Below are positions 1 to 6,124 of a DNA stretch of 6,473 nucleotides, piece after piece. A model generated the notes under the pieces. It did no database searches, had not been told where the DNA came from, and worked only from the letters and a program-made list of their open reading frames with translations. Position numbers and translations under genes: made by a program. Within the stretch, counting starts at the first letter, position 1; the number at the start of each line of letters is the position of its first letter. Origin of the DNA: Planktomarina sp. (GTDB lineage Bacteria; Pseudomonadota; Alphaproteobacteria; Rhodobacterales; Rhodobacteraceae); NCBI GenBank assembly GCA_022425445.1, contig JAKMFM010000063.1, forward strand, positions 1 through 6,473, read 5' to 3'.

Positions 1-1202
1 GCCGCACCGACAGGGCCGCGCGCGTGCATTTTTCCGGTGGCAATGCCAATTTCCGCCCCCATGCCAAACTCTCCGCCATCGGCAAATTGCGTCGACGCAT
101 TGTGCATCAAGATGGCGCTGTCCAACCGTTCAAAGAAGCGGTTCACGGCGCGAGGATCTTCAGCCAAAATACAATCAGTATGATTGGAGCCATATTGGCG
201 GATATGAGCAATCGCCTCGTCGACGTTGACGACGGTTTTCGCCGCGATCTCCATGTCTAAGAATTCTTTACCCCAATGGTGCGGCTCAGCTGGTTGAACG
301 CCTTTAATAGCTTGCAGGGGTACATCCGCATCGACCACAACACCTTTGTGCAACAAAGCCTGGATCACCTCTGGGCCCCAGCTGGCGGCAATGTCGTCAT
401 GCATCAGCAAACATTCAACTGCACCGCAAATTCCAGTGCGCCGGGTTTTGGCATTGAGCACCACATTTAGGCTTTTTTGGCGATCCGCTGACGCATCGAT
501 GTAGATATGCACAATGCCCTCCAAATGCGAAAACACCGGCACCCGGGCCTCACGCTGCACCAAACCCACAAGTCCTTTGCCACCGCGCGGCACAATCACA
601 TCAATCGTATCGACCATCGTCAGCATTTCGCTCACGGCCGCCCGATCCCGTGTCGGCACCAGTTGAATGGCAGCCTCAGGCAAACCGGCAGCAACCACCC
701 CCTTGACCAACGCATTGTGGATAGCCTTAGAGGAATGAAACCCTTCCGATCCGCCGCGCAGGATGACCGCGTTGCCCGCCTTGAGACAGAGAGCACCAGC
801 ATCCGCAGTCACATTGGGACGACTTTCATAGATCACACCTATGACCCCCAAAGGCGTGCGCACACGCTTAATATCCAGCCCATTGGGGCGTTGCCACTCT
901 TCGAGCACCTGCCCAACCGGGTCTTCCTGCTCCGCCACTGCCCGCAGCCCATCGACCATGGAGCGAATGCGGTCTTCATCTAACATCAACCGGTCCAACA
1001 TAGCCGCGGAGAGGCCTTTTTCGCGGCCGTAATCCATATCCACCGCATTGGCTTTAATGATATCGGCCCTTGCGGCCCAAACATATTCGGCCGCCCCAAT
1101 CAAGGCCGCATGTTTCCGCTCAGCCGTTGCAAAGCCGAGCTCCGCTGCGGCAGCCTTTGCGGCTATACCCATTTGATTAAGAGTTGCCTTCACATCCATC
1201 AT
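1..1202 (-). CDS. proA: Glutamate-5-semialdehyde dehydrogenase (gamma-glutamyl phosphate reductase), C-terminus cut by window edge
   Basis: ProA reduces gamma-glutamyl phosphate with NADPH to glutamate-5-semialdehyde, the second step of proline synthesis in the cytoplasm. The reading frame gives 400 codons and leaves the window in the motif RGPVGA; the family is about 417-420 residues, so only some 20 C-terminal residues are missing. Seen directly: the N-terminal cofactor region with VIYESRPNVT (123-132) and ILRGGSEGFHS (147-157), the probable catalytic Cys259 in the TGICG context, and a complete match to the ProA family signature at residues 324-345 (V-x5-A-I-x-H-I-x2-Y-G-S-x-H-T-D-x-I). Two in-frame ATG codons are adjacent (1202 and 1199). 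A GGGAG ribosome-binding site lies 3 nt before the first and 6 nt before the second, so 1199 is the better-spaced start. It follows proB by 15 bp, so the two are probably co-transcribed. No frameshift is seen. Confidence 0.97.
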   Translation of the reverse strand, partial: MMDVKATLNQMGIAAKAAAAELGFATAERKHAALIGAAEYVWAARADIIKANAVDMDYGREKGLSAAMLDRLMLDEDRIRSMVDGLRAVAEQEDPVGQVLEEWQRPNGLDIKRVRTPLGVIGVIYESRPNVTADAGALCLKAGNAVILRGGSEGFHSSKAIHNALVKGVVAAGLPEAAIQLVPTRDRAAVSEMLTMVDTIDVIVPRGGKGLVGLVQREARVPVFSHLEGIVHIYIDASADRQKSLNVVLNAKTRRTGICGAVECLLMHDDIAASWGPEVIQALLHKGVVVDADVPLQAIKGVQPAEPHHWGKEFLDMEIAAKTVVNVDEAIAHIRQYGSNHTDCILAEDPRAVNRFFERLDSAILMHNASTQFADGGEFGMGAEIGIATGKMHARGPVGA

Positions 1203-1205
1203 AGT

Positions 1206-1210
1206 CTCCC
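1206..1210 (-). promoter_or_regulatory. Ribosome-binding site of proA
   Basis: The minus strand reads GGGAG in the 15-bp gap between the proB stop and proA. It sits 3 nt upstream of the ATG at 1202 and 6 nt upstream of the ATG at 1199. The 6-nt spacing is nearer to the usual optimum and favours the second ATG, which changes the protein by one residue only. Confidence 0.6.
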
Positions 1211-1217
1211 AGTAATC

Positions 1218-2324
1218 TTACAGGACCATGTCATCGCGGTGAATGATCGCCCCGCGGCTGGCGTAGCCCAATCTTTCTTCAATTTCCGTCGTGCGGCAGC
1301 CCAGAATCTGTTGCGCCTCCGCGCTGTCGAACCCTACCAAACCACATCCAAGATCCCGTCCATCTTCTGCCAATATGCGTACCAACTCACCGCGGGCGAA
1401 GTCTCCAGATATTGCTGTCACCCCAGCCGGTAAGAGGCTTTTGCCGGCAACAAGCGCATCAAGCGCGCCCGAATCCACCTGCACCGCGCCTTGCGGCTTG
1501 AGTGATGAAATCCATTTCTTGCGCGCCGTTTTCGGATCGACCGACGGCAGGAACCAAGTTACGTTCCCACCATTTAAGACTGATTTCAAAGGATTTTGCG
1601 TTGAACCTAAAGTTATCGCCATAGCGCATCCCGCGCCCATGGCCATCTTGGCCGCCATGAGTTTGGTCTTCATACCGCCCTTTGACAAGCCAGAGCCGGC
1701 ATCCCCTGCCATACGCTCAATTTCCGGGGTCACCTCAGTGATGGTGTCAAACCGCATGGCTGTCACATCCTCATTGGGATTGGCCGAATAAAAACCGTCC
1801 ACGTCAGACAAAAGCACCAGATGATCGGCGCCAACAGTCACCGCAATTTGTGCCGCCAAGCGATCATTGTCACCGTAGCGGATTTCATCGGTTGCCACCG
1901 TATCGTTCTCATTGACAATTGGAACCACGCCGTAGCGCAACAATTGTGCCAATGTGGCGCGTGAGTTTAGATAGCGGCGACGATCGGCGCTGTCTTCCAA
2001 GGTCACCAAAACCTGTGCTGTAATCACCCCATGCGGGGCCAAATGTTGCTCATAAGCCCGCGCCAGCTGGATTTGCCCCACGGCGGCGGCGGCCTGGCTT
2101 TGCTCCAAGGTCAATTCCGCGGCGCCAAGCCCGAGGACCGATCGGCCCAGAGCAATTGAACCGGAGGACACGATCACAACATCCACGCCTTTGGCGCGAA
2201 AGCCCGCAACATCTTCGGCCAAAGAGGCCAGCCAGTCTTGCCGCAAAGCGCCGCTGCTGCGGTCAACCAAAAGCGCCGAGCCAATCTTGACCACGATACG
2301 GTTGGTCGCAGTTAGGGTTGCCAT
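1218..2324 (-). CDS. proB: Glutamate 5-kinase with C-terminal PUA domain
   Basis: ProB phosphorylates the gamma-carboxyl of glutamate with ATP, the first and usually proline-inhibited step of proline synthesis; its labile product is passed to ProA, encoded next. The 368-residue protein is full length for the bacterial form. An amino-acid-kinase domain spans about residues 8-260, with the phosphate-binding VVKIGS (11-16, Lys13), VSSGS (52-56), VNENDTV (137-143), GDND (151-154), LLSDVDG (171-177) and the GGMKTK element (216-221) of the glutamate kinase signature. A PUA domain follows from about 278 to 358 (GAVQVDSGALDAL onward). The start overlaps the end of obgE by 13 bp. It is supported by GGAGG (minus strand, 2332-2336) located 7 nt before the ATG, inside the last codons of obgE, implying translational coupling. 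All expected motifs are present, so an active enzyme is likely. Confidence 0.98.
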   Translation of the reverse strand: MATLTATNRIVVKIGSALLVDRSSGALRQDWLASLAEDVAGFRAKGVDVVIVSSGSIALGRSVLGLGAAELTLEQSQAAAAVGQIQLARAYEQHLAPHGVITAQVLVTLEDSADRRRYLNSRATLAQLLRYGVVPIVNENDTVATDEIRYGDNDRLAAQIAVTVGADHLVLLSDVDGFYSANPNEDVTAMRFDTITEVTPEIERMAGDAGSGLSKGGMKTKLMAAKMAMGAGCAMAITLGSTQNPLKSVLNGGNVTWFLPSVDPKTARKKWISSLKPQGAVQVDSGALDALVAGKSLLPAGVTAISGDFARGELVRILAEDGRDLGCGLVGFDSAEAQQILGCRTTEIEERLGYASRGAIIHRDDMVL

Positions 2325-3340
2325 TTTGGCGCCTCCGCATCCAGCGCATGGACAAGCTCAATTTGCTTCAACAGGGCGCGCAAAACATCCGCTGTCCCCT
2401 CCCCCGTACCGCCAGACATGGCCAGAACCGGCTGAGCACCCGTTGCACTGCGCAAAGCCCCAAGCGCAAAATTCAGATCATCCTCATCCAACTCGTCGAT
2501 CTTGTTGAGTACGGTCACGCGCAGCTTGTCTGTCAAGCCGCCGCCATAAGCTTCAAGTTCCTGCATCACCGTGTGGTAATCTTGGCCTATACTTTCTGAC
2601 GTGCCATCAATGATGTGCAACAGAACCGAACAGCGTTCGATGTGACCCAAGAACCTGTCGCCAATGCCCCGCCCCTCATGCGCGCCTTCAATCAGACCCG
2701 GAATATCTGCAATGACGAATTGGTCATCGTCCACCTGCGCCACCCCGAGACTCGGATAGAGTGTCGTAAATGCGTAATCGGCAATTTTCGGAGACGCATT
2801 CGTCGTCTCACCCAAAAAGGTCGATTTCCCAGCGTTTGGAAGCCCCAAAAGCCCCACATCGGCAATCAGCTTGAGATTTAACCAAATCTCCCGTTCGACC
2901 CCCGCAAGCCCAGCATTGGCGCGGCGCGGCGCCTGGTTTGTGGAGGATTTGAAATAGAGATTGCCAAAACCTCCATTGCCCCCTTTAGCAATCACGATCT
3001 TTTGACCAATCTCTGTCAGATCAAACAAAATGGTTTCACCATCTTCATCCATAATCTGAGTGCCAACGGGCACTTTGAGGGTCACATCATCACCATCTTT
3101 GCCCGTGCGTTGCCGTCCCATCCCGTGCTGGCCGTTCTTAGCAAAGAAATGCTGCTGATACCGAAAATCAATCAACGTGTTCAGACCGGCCACGGCCTCT
3201 ACGATCACATCGCCACCACGTCCGCCGTTGCCGCCGTCCGGGCCGCCGAATTCAACGTATTTCTCCCGGCGGAATGACACAGCCCCGCCGCCGCCGCTGC
3301 CGGACCTGATGGTCACCTTGGCCAAATCGAGAAATTTCAT
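2312..3340 (-). CDS. obgE: Obg-family GTPase, 50S ribosome assembly factor
   Basis: Obg/CgtA GTPases bind the 50S subunit, act in late ribosome assembly, and link it to growth and the stringent response. The 342-residue protein has the glycine-rich Obg fold at about 1-158 (GSGGGG 14-19; FGGPDGGNGGRGGD 31-44; KGGNGGFGN 119-127). A G domain follows with G1 GLPNAGKS (166-173), switch I FTTLYP (191-196), G3 DIPG (212-215), G4 NKID (279-282), and a G5 region written SGGTGEG (309-315) where many homologues have SA. The protein ends soon after the G domain, so the optional C-terminal OCT domain is absent, which is common outside Firmicutes. The start is fixed by the ATGA overlap with the upstream acetyltransferase stop and by an AAAGGCGG ribosome-binding site. 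The gene lies near rplU and rpmA, as in many bacteria, although three genes intervene here. Confidence 0.98.
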   Translation of the reverse strand: MKFLDLAKVTIRSGSGGGGAVSFRREKYVEFGGPDGGNGGRGGDVIVEAVAGLNTLIDFRYQQHFFAKNGQHGMGRQRTGKDGDDVTLKVPVGTQIMDEDGETILFDLTEIGQKIVIAKGGNGGFGNLYFKSSTNQAPRRANAGLAGVEREIWLNLKLIADVGLLGLPNAGKSTFLGETTNASPKIADYAFTTLYPSLGVAQVDDDQFVIADIPGLIEGAHEGRGIGDRFLGHIERCSVLLHIIDGTSESIGQDYHTVMQELEAYGGGLTDKLRVTVLNKIDELDEDDLNFALGALRSATGAQPVLAMSGGTGEGTADVLRALLKQIELVHALDAEAPKWQP

Positions 3341-3885
3341 AACACCGCCTTTAAATCATCTAGCCTTAGCCGATAGAGCGTTACGGGAGCAGGCTCAAGC
3401 CTTGCCTGCGATTTACCCGATCCCTTGCCAAGTTCTTGAAAGCCCAGCTTGCGCAAAACCGCGCCACTGGCAGGATTGTCGTCAAAATGATCTGCCGCAA
3501 CCTCAGGAAGATCGAATTTTCGCATAAAATATGCTAAAAAGGCTCCCATGGCTTCGGACGCATATCTCAAGTCCCAGTGCTGAGGATCTATAAAATAGGC
3601 ATAAGAGCAAGGGCCATCCGCTGAATTGGGGCCCAGCCCAGCCACACCGATCACAGCACGCTGGGGCAGCACAATCGCCGCACAAAATCCCGGTTTTCCG
3701 CGATACTTTCGCGCGGTGATCCAGGCCTGCACCGCGGCCTTAGGCCAGGGTGTGCCGACCGAAGCCAGCATCGGTGCCACCAACCGATGTCCACCAATCC
3801 GCTGAACCGACGGCACATCCTCCAGACGCAAAGGGCGTAGACATAAACGATTGGTTTTGAGAAGGAAGTTTTCCTCTACCGCCAT
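3337..3885 (-). CDS. GNAT family N-acetyltransferase (RimJ/RimL-like), degraded acetyl-CoA loop
   Basis: The 182-residue protein looks like the Acetyltransf_3 / RimJ-RimL branch of the GNAT fold. It opens with the typical LKTNRLCLRPLRLEDVPSV (9-27), has a central strand around SYAYFIDP (94-101), and a motif B-like DNPASGAVLRKLGF (136-149). Motif A, which normally reads WGxGYAxEA and contacts the pyrophosphate of acetyl-CoA, here reads WDLRYASEA (104-112), so both glycines are replaced. The rest of the helix is intact. Substrate is unknown; protein N-termini, amino acids or antibiotics are all possible for the family. The start ATG lies 3 bp after the stop of the preceding acetyltransferase, with GGAG 6 nt upstream. 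The stop overlaps the obgE start as ATGA. The second GNAT gene next door is similar in length and class, which would fit an old duplication, though residue identity looks low. Confidence 0.88.
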   Translation of the reverse strand: MAVEENFLLKTNRLCLRPLRLEDVPSVQRIGGHRLVAPMLASVGTPWPKAAVQAWITARKYRGKPGFCAAIVLPQRAVIGVAGLGPNSADGPCSYAYFIDPQHWDLRYASEAMGAFLAYFMRKFDLPEVAADHFDDNPASGAVLRKLGFQELGKGSGKSQARLEPAPVTLYRLRLDDLKAVL

Positions 3886-3888
3886 AGT

Positions 3889-4425
3889 TCACTCCATCGA
3901 CCTTAAATAAGTCCAAGTGGCAACAGTGGTCTTGCGGGCCACGCAAAAAGATTCCGCATCGCCAAGATAAGCAAACCCCACATCGTTCAGCACCCGCGCT
4001 GAGCGGGCGTTGTCTTGAAAGACTTCCGCAAATAGGGTTTTGCTCTTCTGCGGATTGGCTTGGATCAGCGTCTGAACCGCTTCGCGTGCCAGTCCGATGC
4101 CCCAAAAAGCTGGGGCCAACCAATAGCCCAACTCGCCTTGCCGCCGATCAAGCCGTTTAAGCCCAATAACCCCAACAACTTCGGCCAAATCAGATTTTCC
4201 GCCATCCAGAACCCAAACATCCTCAACGCGTGCCGGGTTCTGCGATTGCTCTATAAAGGCATCTATGGCGCCGGGCGGCAAAGGGTGCGGAATGGAGCGC
4301 GTCGGACCCGACACCCGAATATCGCCCGCATATAGGCCAATAAGCCCAGAATCAGACTTGCGGATTGGGCGCAGCGAAAGCCGCGCGCTCTCATAGCTAT
4401 GCTGGGTACGGATCGGAGAAATCAT
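3889..4425 (-). CDS. GNAT family N-acetyltransferase
   Basis: This 178-residue protein has an intact GNAT layout: YESARLSLRPIRKSDSGLI (11-29) at the N-terminus, a central sheet GVIGLKRLD (85-93) and GELGYWLAP (97-105), motif A FWGIGLAREA (107-116) with both glycines, and a motif B-like DNARSARVLNDVGF (138-151). It resembles RimJ/RimL-type enzymes that transfer acetyl from acetyl-CoA to an amine; the substrate cannot be read. The frame is open much further upstream, to 4773, but that extension would overlap the exporter gene and codes for Gly/Arg/Ser/Cys-rich nonsense. The ATG at 4425 is chosen because it forms an ATGA overlap with the exporter stop and has GGAGG 6 nt upstream. It is followed 3 bp later by a second acetyltransferase gene. 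Confidence 0.9.
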   Translation of the reverse strand: MISPIRTQHSYESARLSLRPIRKSDSGLIGLYAGDIRVSGPTRSIPHPLPPGAIDAFIEQSQNPARVEDVWVLDGGKSDLAEVVGVIGLKRLDRRQGELGYWLAPAFWGIGLAREAVQTLIQANPQKSKTLFAEVFQDNARSARVLNDVGFAYLGDAESFCVARKTTVATWTYLRSME

Positions 4426-5030
4426 GAGGCGCCTCCGCCGCCAAACAAAGCATAAAACACCGTGGCTACAGTCAAAAATGACAGCATCAAAAACACAAAC
4501 CGCTCCGCGCGAGTGCCCTGAATCGTGGCGGCAATCAGTTGCCCTGCCCCAGCCCAAATCGGATGGAGAAGCGTCTGACACAGCAGCAGCACCGCCGCGA
4601 TACTCACCGTGGCCGCGAAAGCTGTCGAACCTGGAGCCACAAAACTGGTGAACGCAGCAGTAATCATGCCCCAGGCCTTCGGATTCAAAGGGTGCACAAT
4701 CAATCCGGCCAAAAACCCAGGCGGTGGCCCATCGGAGTGATCCGCGTTGAGCCGCATATTGGCCACGCGCCATGCCAAATAAACAATATACGCAGCCGAG
4801 ATATATTTCATGGCCAAAAAGACCCCAGGCGCCAATTGCGCCAATTGCATAAGACCAAAACCCAAAGGCCAGATGATCAGCTGTTTTCCCACCACAACAC
4901 CAGCCACAAACGGCAAAGCCCGCCGCAAGCCATATCCAGCTCCAGTCGCCAAGAGCGCCATATTTGCCGGACCCGGCGTGCCAATTTGCGATAAGGCAAA
5001 CAGGGTTAATGCAATCAGTTCAACAGGCAT
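4422..5030 (-). CDS. LysE/RhtB family amino-acid exporter
   Basis: The 202-residue, strongly hydrophobic protein matches LysE/RhtB-type exporters, inner-membrane carriers that export amino acids or related metabolites. It has the family N-terminal signature TPGPANMALLATGAGYGLRR (18-37) followed by ALPFVAGVVVG (38-48), and the conserved HPLNPKAW (113-120). About six membrane segments can be drawn, near residues 2-24, 38-60, 68-88, 105-130, 136-160 and 177-196. Length is typical (about 200-210). The ATG at 5030 has GGAG 7 nt upstream. The last codons, encoding GGGGAS, also carry the GGAGG ribosome-binding site for the acetyltransferase gene that overlaps its stop. It is the first gene after the rpmA terminator and so may be the first gene of its own transcript. 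The exported compound is not predictable; RhtB relatives handle homoserine, threonine, leucine or cysteine metabolites. Confidence 0.92.
   Translation of the reverse strand: MPVELIALTLFALSQIGTPGPANMALLATGAGYGLRRALPFVAGVVVGKQLIIWPLGFGLMQLAQLAPGVFLAMKYISAAYIVYLAWRVANMRLNADHSDGPPPGFLAGLIVHPLNPKAWGMITAAFTSFVAPGSTAFAATVSIAAVLLLCQTLLHPIWAGAGQLIAATIQGTRAERFVFLMLSFLTVATVFYALFGGGGAS
4432..4436 (-). promoter_or_regulatory. Ribosome-binding site deciding the start of the upstream-most acetyltransferase
   Basis: The minus strand reads GGAGG within the glycine codons at the end of the exporter gene, 6 nt before the ATG at 4425. This supports the short start over the longer in-frame extension to 4773 and points to translational coupling. 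Confidence 0.7.
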
Positions 5031-5086
5031 TGTTGGGCTCCAAACTTGGCCATGCAGTTAAGCGTGCAACGCGGTTTAGGGAAACG

Positions 5087-5116
5087 AAAAAGGGACCGGC
5101 CTTTCAGCCGATCCCT
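5087..5116 (-). terminator. Rho-independent terminator after rpmA
   Basis: On the minus strand AGGGATCGGC (5116-5107) pairs with GCCGGTCCCT (5100-5091), giving a 10-bp stem with one T-G wobble. The loop is the six-base TGAAAG, and the stem is followed directly by TTTT and then CG. It starts 27 bp after the rpmA stop. No T-run lies on the other side, so it should act only on leftward transcription. It separates the rplU-rpmA transcript from the exporter-to-proA run, at least partly. Confidence 0.9.
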
Positions 5117-5143
5117 GGAATAGAAAAACCTGACAGGTTCGGC

Positions 5144-5413
5144 TTATTCAGCGGCCTCCGCGGTGGGCACTACTGAGATAAATTGACGATTTTTGAGACC
5201 CTTATGGAATTTCACATTGCCCTCAACAGTCGCAAAGATCGTGTGATCTTTGCCCATTCCAACACCTTCACCCGGCCAAAATTTTGTGCCGCGCTGGCGC
5301 ACGATGATGTTGCCTGGAATTGCGTCCTGACCACCGTAAAGTTTCACACCTAAGCGGCGTCCCGCTGAATCGCGGCCGTTACGGGATGAACCACCTGCTT
5401 TTTTATGTGCCAT
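5144..5413 (-). CDS. rpmA: 50S ribosomal protein bL27
   Basis: bL27 lies at the peptidyl transferase centre of the large subunit, its N-terminal tail reaching toward the P-site tRNA. The 89-residue protein is normal in size and begins MAHKKAGGSSRNGRDSAG, the conserved L27 N-terminus without the cleavable extension found in Firmicutes. It continues with GRRLGVKLYGGQ, the core IIVRQRGTKFWPGEGVGMGKDHT (36-58, the conserved L27 region) and a short acidic end. AAGGAG, formed by the last codons of rplU, lies 9 nt before the ATG. The gap to rplU is only 6 bp, so the two are translated from one message. A strong terminator follows. Confidence 0.99.
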   Translation of the reverse strand: MAHKKAGGSSRNGRDSAGRRLGVKLYGGQDAIPGNIIVRQRGTKFWPGEGVGMGKDHTIFATVEGNVKFHKGLKNRQFISVVPTAEAAE

Positions 5414-5419
5414 GTGTGA

Positions 5420-5992
5420 TTACTCCTTATCAGCTGCTGGTTTTTTCGCCGCTGGCTTCTTAGCCGCTGGCTTTTTCGCAGCGGCTGTTTTCGCTGCTGG
5501 CTTTTCAGCAGACGCTTTTGCGGCAGCTGGCTTCTTGACGGGTGCTGGCTTTTTCGCAGCGGCAGGTTTTGCAGCGGCTTTTTTGGCGGCTGGCTTTTTC
5601 TCTGCAGGTGCGGCCTCAACCACAGGGGTCGCCACATAAGGCACAGAACCGGCACCAATGGCGGCTTTCACGCCAGATTTGTCTGCACCTTTTTCCAAAA
5701 TGTCTTTGATACGCACCAAAGTCAGCTTCTGGCGGTGGCCCTTTGTACGCTTAGACGAGTGCTTCCGACGACGCTTTACAAAATTGATAGTTTTGGGGCC
5801 TTTGATTTGGTCAATCACTTCGGCTTGAACGCCGGCGCCTGCAACCATTGGTGCACCAACTGTGCTGCCAACCATCAAAACTTCGTTAAATTGAATCATC
5901 TCGCCAGCATCGGCTGCCAGCTTTTCGACGCGCAGCACATCGCCGGGTTGTACCCGGTATTGCTTGCCGCCGGTTTTCATTACCGCAAACAT
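5420..5992 (-). CDS. rplU: 50S ribosomal protein bL21 with long Ala/Lys/Pro-rich C-terminal tail
   Basis: bL21 binds 23S rRNA in the large subunit. The conserved domain occupies about residues 1-102: MFAVMKTGGKQYRVQPGD at the start, GAPMVAGAGVQAEVI (46-60), and the basic rRNA-binding stretch FVKRRRKHSSKRTKGHRQ (71-88). A linker (about 103-126) leads into a 64-residue tail made almost only of Ala, Lys and Pro. At 190 residues it is nearly twice the usual length of about 103; similar extended L21 proteins are familiar in alphaproteobacteria. The frame is open up to an ATG at 6031, but the 5992 start gives the canonical MFAV/MYAV N-terminus and has AAAGGA 7 nt upstream, so the 13 extra residues are rejected. 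A promoter and structured leader precede it, and rpmA follows after 6 bp. Confidence 0.98.
   Translation of the reverse strand: MFAVMKTGGKQYRVQPGDVLRVEKLAADAGEMIQFNEVLMVGSTVGAPMVAGAGVQAEVIDQIKGPKTINFVKRRRKHSSKRTKGHRQKLTLVRIKDILEKGADKSGVKAAIGAGSVPYVATPVVEAAPAEKKPAAKKAAAKPAAAKKPAPVKKPAAAKASAEKPAAKTAAAKKPAAKKPAAKKPAADKE
5423..5614 (-). repeat. Imperfect 15-nt coding repeats in the rplU tail
   Basis: The last 64 codons of rplU are low-complexity sequence built from KKPAA-like five-residue units, most regular at the end, where three KKPAA units stand in tandem (residues 173-187, 5432-5476). At DNA level this gives recurring GCCGCTGGCTTCTT-like words on the plus strand. Synonymous differences between units suggest that selection, not just very recent slippage, has kept the tail. 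Length polymorphism between strains would be expected. Confidence 0.8.
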
Positions 5993-5999
5993 TTGCGTT

Positions 6000-6005
6000 T
6001 CCTTT
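6000..6005 (-). promoter_or_regulatory. Ribosome-binding site of rplU
   Basis: AAAGGA on the minus strand lies 7 nt before the ATG at 5992. It supports that start over the in-frame ATG at 6031, whose extension lacks family similarity. Confidence 0.6.
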
Positions 6006-6017
6006 GTTTTTTCGCGC

Positions 6018-6118
6018 CTTTTGGTCCCCAATTGGGCGTTTTGGCTAAGGCCACCTCAGACAGCGCGTCTGACTTTACAGACGTATTACACTTAAACGCA
6101 GCCCAGATTGGGCCGCAT
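6018..6118 (-). promoter_or_regulatory. Structured leader of the rplU-rpmA transcript
   Basis: Between the predicted transcription start (about 6118) and the rplU ribosome-binding site lies a leader with several inverted repeats. First, an 8-bp stem with one wobble and a 3-base loop (6116-6098, minus strand GCGGCCCA / TGGGCTGC). Second, three segments CGTCTG (6083-6078), TCAGAC with the adjacent CG (6072-6066) and GTCTGA (6061-6056), in which the middle one can pair with either neighbour but not both. Third, the small palindrome CCCAATTGGG (6027-6036). None is followed by a T-run, so they are not simple terminators. Ribosomal-protein leaders often bind their own product; whether this one does is inference. 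Confidence 0.45.
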
Positions 6119-6124
6119 AGCGCG

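Noticed and set aside
507..983. Plus-strand open frame of 158 codons opposite proA
   Set aside because: It lies wholly antisense to conserved proA codons, its product is His/Arg-rich with no family resemblance, and there is no promoter or ribosome-binding site. It is a shadow frame.
1291..1791. Plus-strand open frame of 166 codons opposite proB
   Set aside because: It is antisense to conserved proB sequence, with a Pro/Ala/Ser-rich product of no recognisable fold.
4426..4773. In-frame N-terminal extension of the first acetyltransferase, making a 294-residue protein
   Set aside because: The extension overlaps the well-supported exporter gene in another frame and has no GNAT or other recognisable character. 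The ATG at 4425 has a good ribosome-binding site and an ATGA overlap.
5041..5069. Possible promoter for the exporter, TTGCAC on the minus strand at 5069-5064
   Set aside because: The hexamer 17 bp downstream (AGTTTG) matches the -10 consensus at only one position, and shifting the spacing does not help.
5412..5639. Plus-strand open frame with a hydrophobic AAGFFAAG-type repeat, resembling a membrane protein
   Set aside because: It is the reverse-strand reading of the Ala/Lys/Pro repeats of the rplU tail. The repetition comes from the tail codons, and there is no independent start signal.
5993..6031. Longer rplU start at 6031
   Set aside because: It adds 13 residues (MGTKRREKTKETQ) ahead of the canonical L21 N-terminus, and a better ribosome-binding site serves the 5992 ATG.
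6098..6116. Stem-loop in the rplU leader considered as a terminator
   Set aside because: The 8-bp stem is followed by GTTTAAGTG rather than a T-run, so it is kept only as part of the leader structure.
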